Shown: positions 5,989 through 11,104 of the stretch, in pieces
Layout of the letters: each line of letters starts with the position of its first letter
How positions within the stretch are numbered: the first letter of the stretch is position 1
NCBI GenBank assembly: GCA_964412555.1
Contig: CAYPPG010000122.1
Span: 1 to 11,104, forward strand
DNA length: 11,104 nt
Direction of reading: 5' to 3'
Source of the DNA: CAYPPG01 sp964412555
GTDB taxonomy: Bacteria; Hinthialibacterota; Hinthialibacteria; Hinthialibacterales; Hinthialibacteraceae
The notes under the pieces: model-generated
What the model saw: the letters and a program-made list of their open reading frames with translations, nothing else
What the model was told of the DNA's origin: nothing
Databases searched by the model: none
Position numbers and translations under genes: made by a program

Positions 5989-6027
5989 AAGCCGTTCGGT
6001 TGGCTTCGCCCGGAAAGCCAACCGAAC
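5989..6027 (-). promoter_or_regulatory. Perfect 13-bp leader hairpin with alternative pairing near the SD
   Basis: GTTCGGTTGGCTT (5994-6006) and AAGCCAACCGAAC (6015-6027) pair perfectly around an 8-base loop. The gene-proximal arm on the minus strand begins AAGCC. It can instead pair with GGCTT (complement of 5989-5993), one base before the SD TGGAGG. The arm resembles the one at 3323-3334 (CGGTTGG core). Confidence 0.55.
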
Positions 6028-6082
6028 AATCATTGGATTGATCCAATATTTCTTTCGCTTTTTTGGGGTCATTGAGCACATC

Positions 6083-6478
6083 CTAGACAGGATCGACGAG
6101 ACGATTCGACACCATAACACACCCGAACATGGCTTCATGGATCATCTCTTCTGTCGCTACGCCTCCCGGAACACTAGAAATCACCCGATATCGAAGCCTT
6201 CCCCGATCATAATCAAACTCAAATGTTCCACATAGATCACCGTAATTCGACCTTGTAACAAGTTCTGTGATTTCAGGATATTTTTCGGGAGGTACTTGAA
6301 CGAGCATATTCACATAACTGTAGAATCGTTGTGAATCCTTCGGGAAATAAAATTCACATGGACAATTGACAATATCTAGTTTAATGATTGCCCTTATTAT
6401 ATTCTCCTCTGGAATACATTCATACTTCGAATTCATAATTTTCAGATACTCAATGACCTTCAGATACACATCACTCAT
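6083..6478 (-). CDS. YbjN-like protein (131 aa)
   Basis: The 131-residue protein has the two-layer pattern I associate with YbjN-domain proteins, which have a fold like type III secretion chaperones and an unclear sensory or regulatory role. The C-terminal half shows GTFEFDYDRGRLRYRVISSV and then EEMIHEAMFGCVMVSNRL, like the family's 'FELD...G.I.YR....' strand and its following helix. The N-terminus (MSDVYLKVIEYLKIMNSKYE) is a helix. There is no signal peptide. The ATG at 6478 is preceded by GGAGGAG at about 9 bases, so the 46 extra in-frame codons upstream are excluded. It diverges from the CcbP-like gene at 6578; GTTCAC...GTGAAC arms (6 bp) lie in the shared spacer. Confidence 0.55.
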   Translation of the reverse strand: MSDVYLKVIEYLKIMNSKYECIPEENIIRAIIKLDIVNCPCEFYFPKDSQRFYSYVNMLVQVPPEKYPEITELVTRSNYGDLCGTFEFDYDRGRLRYRVISSVPGGVATEEMIHEAMFGCVMVSNRLVDPV

Positions 6479-6577
6479 GGCTTGACTCCTCCTTGTTTTT
6501 TTGTGGCGTTCACATAGATTAGATAGCGTTATCGGTGAACTTTTTGAAAAAATCTTGATGTTTTTGAGGAGAAATTC

Positions 6578-6985
6578 ATGGACGCGCAGGACAAGAGAAT
6601 TTTTCAAATCCTTCATGATGAAGAACTGGAAGTGAATTCTGAAAATCTTGCGACATATCTGGCATATTTGAAGAAGAACATTTCCTTATCGTGCATTTTG
6701 ACCGGAATCGAAGATTTTGAGTGGGAAGAATTTTATGTTTTTGGACCAGGCGATAAAAAAGAATACGAGAAGTTAAAGAAAACCAAACCTTCGCATACAG
6801 ACAAATTCAATCTAACCGAATTTGTCGAGGAAATTGATGACGATGTGGGGATTTTGGTGAATGTCAAAAGGATTTCAGACAATAAATCATTTCAATTGCC
6901 GTTGGCCGATCTGGAAGCCGCGGATAAGAAATCAAAGAACTATCAGTTGCTCGATGATTATTCTGTCTGGTTCACCAGTTACTGA
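6578..6985 (+). CDS. CcbP-like calcium-binding family protein (135 aa)
   Basis: The C-terminal ~60 residues carry the signature I recall for the CcbP calcium-binding family. They run from acidic EEIDDDVGILVNVKR through LPLADLEAADKKSKNYQLLD to DYSVWFTSY at the very end. The many Asp/Glu fit a Ca-binding role, but family members outside cyanobacteria are mostly uncharacterised. The N-terminal half (MDAQDKRIFQILHDEELE...) is helical and also fits. The SD GAGGAG lies 6 bases before the ATG. The gene is followed by an 86-bp inverted-repeat element ending in a T-run, which may terminate it. Confidence 0.6.
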   Translation: MDAQDKRIFQILHDEELEVNSENLATYLAYLKKNISLSCILTGIEDFEWEEFYVFGPGDKKEYEKLKKTKPSHTDKFNLTEFVEEIDDDVGILVNVKRISDNKSFQLPLADLEAADKKSKNYQLLDDYSVWFTSY

Positions 6986-7046
6986 ATGCACTTATCATGC
7001 ATTGATTTTGCATCCCGTTTGAACCATAATTGAATTCGAAAGAAGT

Positions 7047-7132
7047 AATCCCCCTCTTTGTTACCCTCCAGAAGTTCCCAACGCGCACAATGGTACCTTA
7101 ACCAAGGGCTTCCCCAAATCAAAGAGGGGATT
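7047..7132. mobile_element. 86-bp MITE-like palindromic element, possible terminator
   Basis: Terminal arms AATCCCCCTCTTTG (7047-7060) and CAAAGAGGGGATT (7120-7132) are inverted repeats with one unpaired C, around a 59-base interior. Seven T follow (7131-7137), so on the plus strand it could also terminate the CcbP-like gene. Short elements with ends of the type AATCCCC...GGGGATT are widespread in intergenic DNA of some bacteria. Calling this one a MITE is inference, because no target duplication is evident. Confidence 0.5.
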
Positions 7133-7235
7133 TTTTTGTTCTCCACGGAGGATTGTTCTTGAAATAGTGTACAAAACACCATCATTGGATTCGTCAGTCT
7201 CTTTATTGCAATGTATTTACTGCCGATATTCTGAC

Positions 7236-7508
7236 CTAATCCAAATCCGCTTTACTCCCAAATAAAGACAACACTCTCTTTTCCCAGCGTATCCACCACG
7301 AATCCGGTGTTGTACGATTGATGCTATTACCATCAGCATCTTCGGTACTGTCCACAACCGACTCCGTTCGCTTGAACCACGAGAGAAAGCGTGAAATATT
7401 CTTGTGGTGACAATAAAATCGTTTTCCTTCGGATGAGCGAAACGGCGCGATGCGCACCGTTCCATTCGGCAGCAATAAGCGTGTTTTTGGCTTCCCCTTC
7501 ATGATCAT
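7236..7508 (-). CDS. Uncertain protein of unknown function (90 aa)
   Basis: This reading frame gives a basic, Trp-containing protein (MKGKPKTRLLLPNGTVRIAP near the start, DSWWIRWEKRVLSLFGSKADLD at the end). It looks more protein-like than the overlapping frames. The start is unclear: ATGs at 7508 and 7502 lack a strong SD, and the frame extends to a TTG at 7586. A second minus frame (from 7578, with an in-frame stop near 7539, then open to 7333) also looks partly coding, with YQYWDYMRAYDHEGEAKN around 7500-7540. A frameshifted gene covering about 7236-7578 is therefore possible. Confidence 0.35.
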   Translation of the reverse strand: MIMKGKPKTRLLLPNGTVRIAPFRSSEGKRFYCHHKNISRFLSWFKRTESVVDSTEDADGNSINRTTPDSWWIRWEKRVLSLFGSKADLD

Positions 7509-7601
7509 AGGCCCGCATATAATCCCAATACTGATATTATACTGCCTGCGGGAAGGTTTCACGATTCGTTTTAGGCATTTCATCAAGAAAAAGAAAAGAA
7601 A

Positions 7602-7847
7602 TCAGGGGATTCGGTTCAACAGCGACTGCAATTTCTCCCAGTTTTGCGAATAAAACACATAGCCGGCTTTATCCATCCCCAAAACAATCCCGAAATAATC
7701 TGAATCATACACGAGAAAGCCGCAGTCTGCGGCCTGATCGGCATTCACCATGATCCAGTTTTCCAGATCCTCATCGCGTGGATGAAACATCACCTCCCAA
7801 CCTTCAGGCCAAATGACCATTTCACCATAACCGTCCGGACGATCCAA
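7602..7847 (-). CDS. Protein of unknown function, possibly 5'-truncated (81 aa)
   Basis: This acidic 81-residue protein has a well-formed alpha/beta-looking pattern (WPEGWEVMFHPRDEDLENWI, CGFLVYDSDYFGIVLGMD, AGYVFYSQNWEKLQSLLN). I do not recognise it. The only upstream start is a TTG at 7847 with no SD; the first ATG is at residue 10, also with a weak SD. It sits head-to-head with ssb, whose own start is a GTG without an SD at 7859. Both 5' ends may thus be cut at the same place. A short palindrome (ACGCC/GGCGT, 7848-7860) occupies the junction. Confidence 0.5.
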   Translation of the reverse strand: MDRPDGYGEMVIWPEGWEVMFHPRDEDLENWIMVNADQAADCGFLVYDSDYFGIVLGMDKAGYVFYSQNWEKLQSLLNRIP

Positions 7848-7858
7848 ACGCCTGAGGC

Positions 7859-8284
7859 GTGATTTCAGGACGGTGGGCGAAAAACGCCCTGGTGTTTGGG
7901 AACCAGCAGGAAACGCTCAAGTTTACCGTAGCCTGCAAGTCGGGGTATGACAGCTCGGCTCAGGAAGCGCGTGTGGAATTTGTCCCGTGCGTTTTGTTCC
8001 GAGCCTCTGAGAAGCTGCGCAACCTGTTGGTCTCGGACGGCAAAGGCAAACCGGTCGAATTGCGTGGCCGAATCGCCACTAGCTCATTCGACAAGAACGG
8101 CGAGACCCGCTATGCGACCGAAGTGATTGTCGATCTCCGGGATTTCAGCCTGTTGCGCTACGGCGAGAGCAAAACTGCCCCGGCCACTCCCGCACCAGGC
8201 GCCAATCCCCATTTCGAACAGAAAGGAGGAGCCAGGTATGCAAGCAATGAACCATTCGCTGGAGGAGATTTTTCTGGCTTTTGA
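7859..8284 (+). CDS. ssb: Single-stranded DNA-binding protein, N-terminus short
   Basis: The OB fold spans residues ~1-98: ISGRWAKNALVF at the start, then FTVACKSGYD, FVPCVLFRASEKLRNLL, VELRGRIATSSFDKNGETRY and TEVIVDL. This is the standard SSB order for wrapping single-stranded DNA in replication and repair. The protein starts at a GTG with no SD and lacks the few residues that normally precede the first strand. The linker (~105-141) is Pro/Ala/Gly-rich. The tail ends PFAGGDFSGF instead of the acidic DDDIPF-type tip, so partner binding through the tip is doubtful. This suggests a plasmid- or phage-type, or a damaged, copy. A small membrane-protein gene overlaps its 3' end. Confidence 0.85.
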   Translation: MISGRWAKNALVFGNQQETLKFTVACKSGYDSSAQEARVEFVPCVLFRASEKLRNLLVSDGKGKPVELRGRIATSSFDKNGETRYATEVIVDLRDFSLLRYGESKTAPATPAPGANPHFEQKGGARYASNEPFAGGDFSGF

Positions 8285-8372
8285 GCAGTGGGTGTGTATT
8301 CATCCATTAGGATTTGCCCTGCTCGTGCTCATTGCCTGGGGACTGTGGTTTCGAAAAACGGACCGCTTCTGA
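8238..8372 (+). CDS. Small single-pass membrane protein (44 aa)
   Basis: The 44-residue protein has a short amphipathic N-terminus (MQAMNHSLEEIFLAFEQWVC). A hydrophobic helix (HPLGFALLVLIAWGLWF) and a basic end (RKTDRF) follow. The SD GGAGG, inside the ssb gene, lies about 8-9 bases before the ATG and is stronger than the SD of ssb itself. It overlaps the last 47 bases of ssb in another frame, so translation is probably coupled. The function is unknown. Its stop lies next to the stop of the minus-strand remnant at 8374. Confidence 0.6.
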   Translation: MQAMNHSLEEIFLAFEQWVCIHPLGFALLVLIAWGLWFRKTDRF

Positions 8373-8373
8373 T

Positions 8374-8655
8374 TCATCCCCCCACAAGCGCTGCCCGCGG
8401 ATCGGGCGAGCAGAGGGGCAACCCTCTCTCGCTTTTTCTCTCTTCTTCCATCACTCGAGATAAGACAGTCATGGTTTGTGCAAACACATTCCCGAACGAG
8501 AATTCACTGACTGCATGATCTCGGCCAGCCATTCCCATCCGAACCGCGACCTCCGGATTGTCTGCCAAAAAGGAGATGGCCTCAGCAAGATTATCCGGAT
8601 CATAAACTCGCAGTGAGGTCAGGCACGCATCTTCTGTAGAGCCACCACATGAAAT
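8374..8655 (-). pseudogene. C-terminal remnant of a GT4-type glycosyltransferase
   Basis: The recognisable part reads CGGSTEDAC...LRVYDPDNLAEAISFLADNPEVAVRMGMAGRDH...FSFGNVF. This matches the end of the GT-B fold in family-4 glycosyltransferases, including the usual D-P-[ED]-x-LAEAI...L..NPE..xRMG.AGR...F pattern. Everything before CGG, that is the N-terminal domain and the sugar-nucleotide site, is missing. Similarity stops at about 8655, where an unrelated plus-strand gene begins. The reading frame runs on to 8733 but without likeness. A promoterless fragment left by a rearrangement is the best explanation. Confidence 0.6.
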
Positions 8656-9119
8656 CCTGGGAAGCCAAGGGAAAACCGGCTTTCGGTGAAGTGATTCAGC
8701 ATTTCTTCCCCAAAACAGAAAATACCGAATCAAATCCAGAGCATAAAATCCTCCTCTTCATTTCCAGTGGGGTGGAATCCTCATCCAAGATCAATCCTTC
8801 TCGAATCCACATCCCTGACTTCGTTGATCTGGTCGTGATCAATGTAGGTGATGAATGGAGATCAAAGTTGGAAATACCTTGGCTCTCCAAAGGAATTTTT
8901 CTGCAAATTGGACAAATCTCACAGCTATACCAAGCTGCCAAACGAGCAATTCAAGAAATCCAAAAAAGGCCATATCCCCATGTATCCCTAGTGAAAATTC
9001 CAAAAGCAAAGCACTCCGAATCCCCCGATACGAATTTGGATTTTGTAAAAAGCAATTCAATAAGAAAGAATCGCGAAGAAGGCAAATATAACCATCACAC
9101 AATGGAGGTAGGAACATGA
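8649..9119 (+). CDS. VWA-like (TerY-type) protein, probably 5'-truncated (156 aa)
   Basis: Residues ~10-100 look like the second half of a von Willebrand A domain. A helix (FGEVIQHFF) is followed by the strand KILLFISSGVESSS (position of the 'lvllTDG' strand), then VDLVVINVGDEW (the 'v..i.vG' strand) and GIFLQIGQISQLYQAAKRAI. The first half, which should carry the DxSxS metal site, is absent, and the ATG at 8649 has no SD. The remaining tail (100-156) is basic. The stop overlaps the ATG of the next gene (ATGA), which encodes a TerY-C-like zinc domain. VWA plus TerY-C is the known TerY arrangement, which supports both calls. Confidence 0.5.
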   Translation: MKSWEAKGKPAFGEVIQHFFPKTENTESNPEHKILLFISSGVESSSKINPSRIHIPDFVDLVVINVGDEWRSKLEIPWLSKGIFLQIGQISQLYQAAKRAIQEIQKRPYPHVSLVKIPKAKHSESPDTNLDFVKSNSIRKNREEGKYNHHTMEVGT

Positions 9120-9525
9120 CACAAACCAATCAACTTTATGCAGTAAAAGCGAAATGCCACCAAAGCGGCGGTATTTTCCTGATTCAGTTCAAAAAAAGCG
9201 GAAGCGGTTTTCGAGTAATCCGTGCAGAAATTCCCGATCCCGGAAAAAGGCCGGCTGAAGAGGCATCGGCTGTAACCCTCACAAACATGGATTGGTCGGG
9301 TTATCCCGGCTGTTCGATCTGCAACACCCGAAAAATCGTTCGATGCGGAAGATGCAGAAAATTAACGTACCAAACAATTCTTTGGATACACGATTCACGT
9401 GCGAGTGGTGCCACCATTCCGGAATTATCTCCGGAACGTTCGACCGTCTCGAAGGCAAAACCTGTAACCACCAGGGATCAACTGAAACCGGCATCATGGC
9501 CGCCTGGGATATTCGACCGGTGTAA
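9116..9525 (+). CDS. TerY-C-like zinc-binding protein, frameshifted
   Basis: The start YAVKAKCHQSGGIFLIQF, the middle GYPGCSICN...RCGRCRK (Cys 66, 69, 77, 80), and a later TCEWCHHSG follow the TerY-C metal-binding pattern (CxxC pairs ending in C-[PE]-W-C). The last CxxC lies one frame back. After CGRCRK at the A-run 9358-9361 the shifted frame reads INVPNNSLDTRFTCEWCHH and stops at 9523-9525 (MAAWDIRPV). The unshifted frame continues without any motif to 9529. The SD GGAGGTAGGAAC directly precedes the ATG, which overlaps the stop of the VWA-like gene. TerY-type VWA/zinc proteins occur with kinases and phosphatases in stress and defence loci; none of those partners is present here. Confidence 0.6.
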
Positions 9526-9683
9526 TTAAGAGCACAAGAGAGCAAGGAAAAACCACAAGAAGATGGAAAAAATACTCGAAAACATGAAGTTTGTAACCAT
9601 AACCCCAAATTTCTTTCAACAATACCGAAAGAAATGACTATCAACAAATGTATGAAACAAACCAGCAGAAAGGATGCACCATC

Positions 9684-10370
9684 ATGAACCAGTATCCGTG
9701 GAATATACCAAAACCACTGAATACGAATGACATGATCCCGATACTGTCAGTAATCGCAGTAGTTCTATTCGCATGCATAATGTTTTTTGTTATGTCGCAC
9801 ATAACACAGAAAAAAACAGTGGAGGAGGAATTTGCGGAAGCATCTGAACTCAACTTCTCTCATCCCGGAACGCAGGATTATTCCTTTCATGACGGATTCA
9901 TGGACTCGCCAAATACCCGAAGTTCGCAGATACAAGTTTTCCATGAAATCGCTGAGGCCGCATCATATCTCAAACAATCGGGAATCCGGAAAATCATGCT
10001 GGGCAAGATCACATTTCAGATCAAAACCATCTTTTGGGGCGAATGGTCCGAATCTGAAAAAAATACGATCAACGACTTATTCAACCGTGAAGAATTGTGG
10101 AGCCAAAACCTCAACACAGAATTCACCAAAGATTTCGGTCAAATCAGTGTGGATGTAATCGCTTCGAACGAGAGTCAATCCGATGCCATTCTTTCCGGTC
10201 CAATTTTTGTCTCTTTCATCGCCAAACGGAAAGATTATGGGATTTTGAGTAAATTTCTCAGCAGGGATCATGGATCATTGATTGGTGCGAGTTATCTCGA
10301 ACTTCACACCATCCCTGATCACAAACTGATTGCCTATTTCCAAATCAATGAAAAAGAAAAGATTCAATAA
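9684..10370 (+). CDS. Single-pass membrane protein of unknown function (228 aa)
   Basis: After a short cytoplasmic-like start (MNQYPWNIPKPLNTND), residues ~17-38 form one strong membrane helix (MIPILSVIAVVLFACIMFFV). A 190-residue soluble domain of mixed alpha/beta type follows (GKITFQIKTIFWGEWSE..., QISVDVIASNES, GPIFVSFIAKRKDYG, SYLELHTIPDHKLIAYFQI). I do not recognise the domain. The ATG at 9684 is preferred because AAAGGA lies about 11-12 bases upstream; an in-frame ATG at 9648 has no SD. The 3' end overlaps the beginning of the primase-like remnant by about 40 bases in another frame. Confidence 0.65.
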   Translation: MNQYPWNIPKPLNTNDMIPILSVIAVVLFACIMFFVMSHITQKKTVEEEFAEASELNFSHPGTQDYSFHDGFMDSPNTRSSQIQVFHEIAEAASYLKQSGIRKIMLGKITFQIKTIFWGEWSESEKNTINDLFNREELWSQNLNTEFTKDFGQISVDVIASNESQSDAILSGPIFVSFIAKRKDYGILSKFLSRDHGSLIGASYLELHTIPDHKLIAYFQINEKEKIQ

Positions 10371-10929
10371 GATTTTTAACGGTGATTTTGTTCGCCGCGT
10401 AACCGATAAGAGCGAAGCCCATCCTGCTGCTGTTCTTACCTCGTTTTTAACTCGGTTTGGGATCGAATGCGGAACGAATCCTCATTATTGTGTGGGGGAC
10501 GAGAATCATCCGGCAAGGATGTATACAGCAATTGTCGGGACAATCTGCAATCGTGCTGAGCCACAGATTCTTCGGCTCGCATTACTCTATGCGCTGCTTG
10601 CAAGGCGAGATGAAATCCTCACAGAAGATCTCGATTCCGCTATCGCCTTTTGGGACTACGCACGCGATTCCGTCCAATATCTGTTCGCTTTCAGGCAAAA
10701 CAATTCTGTATCAGCAAAGATCATGGAATTCCTTACGGATGAAAAGGAATGTTCTCTCACTGATCTTCATCATCTGTTTCGCCGCCATATCAAAAGTGAG
10801 CGGATCATGACCGCCCTGCAGGAACTCGAATCCGCCGGATTTGTCCAAACTATCCGGCAACCGACCGCCGGCCGATCGAAAGTCATAATTCGGCTGAAAT
10901 CTCATGAAAGAAGCGAAGCATTCGAATAG
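10330..10929 (+). pseudogene. Internally deleted DUF3987/primase-helicase-type protein (199 aa frame)
   Basis: Residues ~18-70 (NGDFVRRVTDKSEAHPAAVL...FGIECG...VGDENHPARMYTAIVG) match the block just before Walker A in DUF3987-type and primase/polymerase-linked ATPases. That block normally continues as VGxTSKARKGTS. Here the protein jumps at residue ~71 (about 10540-10550) straight to NRAEPQILRLALLYALL, the start of the family's C-terminal domain. It then finishes with a winged-helix-like part (SLTDLHHLFRRHIKSERIMTALQELESAGFV). The ATPase core of some 200-300 residues is missing without loss of frame, and the N-terminal part is missing too. No SD precedes the ATGs at 10330 or 10348, and the frame overlaps the previous gene. 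It is most likely a remnant of a mobile-element replication gene. Confidence 0.65.
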
Positions 10930-11104
10930 ATTCAAGAAATCATGTTACTCCAACCTCGAATATCGTTACATCCCAATAAAAATTAATGAGTTATAAGAAA
11001 TATTGCACCATTTCACTGGGCCACGGATGCAAAATACATATACCAATAAATAAGTTTTTTGTATAGCCTGCCGACACAAAACAATCTATTGGATGAAGCG
11101 CAGT
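10930..11104. other. AT-rich end of window, nothing recognised
   Basis: I see no reading frame with an SD, no repeat shared with the rest of the window, and no terminator after the stop at 10929. Confidence 0.5.

Noticed and set aside
7047..7132. Integron attC site
   Set aside because: No GTTRRRY-type core sites at the ends and no integrase in the window.
6979..7185. Minus-strand open frame of 68 codons
   Set aside because: It is the translation of the palindromic 86-bp element plus flanks, with no SD.
7861..8656. Invertible segment bounded by GATTTCA (7861-7867) and its complement near 8650
   Set aside because: Inverting it computationally by eye does not restore either ssb or the glycosyltransferase, and 7 bases is close to chance.
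8649..9525. A complete TerY-type phosphorylation or defence system
   Set aside because: Only a partial VWA and a frameshifted zinc domain are present, with no kinase or PP2C phosphatase gene nearby.
9563..9637. 24-codon plus-strand ORF (MEKILENMKFV...)
   Set aside because: It has no properly spaced SD and is too short to support.

Overview
The window looks like an accessory region of an uncultured bacterium with a mid-range base composition. Good Shine-Dalgarno (SD) sites precede many starts. SSB, a cold-shock protein, YbjN-like, DUF6398, SEC-C and TerY-C-type proteins are all bacterial families. No rRNA, tRNA, CRISPR array or intact transposase gene was seen, so I do not name a taxon. A run of exactly 100 N inside a tandem repeat shows that the window comes from a scaffold with an unresolved repeat.

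Layout. Positions 1-469 hold no gene, only one terminator-like hairpin. Positions 470-3296 carry four short minus-strand genes (91, 89, 71 and 131 codons) separated by long repeat-rich spacers. These spacers hold a 203-bp tandem array (about 1068-1817, broken by the gap) and a degenerate dispersed repeat pair (about 854-991 and 2396-2500). Positions 3469-4542 hold a plus-strand pair: a helical protein whose SEC-C zinc motif is in a shifted frame, followed by a DUF6398 protein. A minus-strand cold-shock gene (4585-4788) faces a plus-strand helical-protein gene (5102-5437) across a structured spacer. Positions 5438-5842 contain only weak or broken reading frames and a large nested inverted repeat. 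Next come a 43-codon gene and a YbjN-like gene (minus), then a CcbP-like gene (plus) with an 86-bp palindromic, MITE-like element at its end.

The right part looks like a graveyard of accessory genes. It holds two minus-strand unknown genes, an ssb with a very short N-terminus, and a small membrane protein overlapping the ssb 3' end. It also holds a glycosyltransferase tail that ends head-to-head against a 5'-truncated VWA-like gene. A TerY-C zinc-domain gene with a frameshift follows, then a single-pass membrane protein, and last a DUF3987/primase-type protein that appears to have lost its Walker A core by an internal deletion.

The most unusual signal is shared by four of the small minus-strand genes (starts at 745, 2198, 3296 and 5974). 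Just before each SD there is a perfect hairpin, and a short repeat of its 5' arm lies between the hairpin and the SD. The 3' arm can therefore pair either with its own partner or with the repeat next to the SD. This could be a family of translational switches, or a REP-like palindrome family that inserts next to start sites. The sequence alone cannot decide between these.
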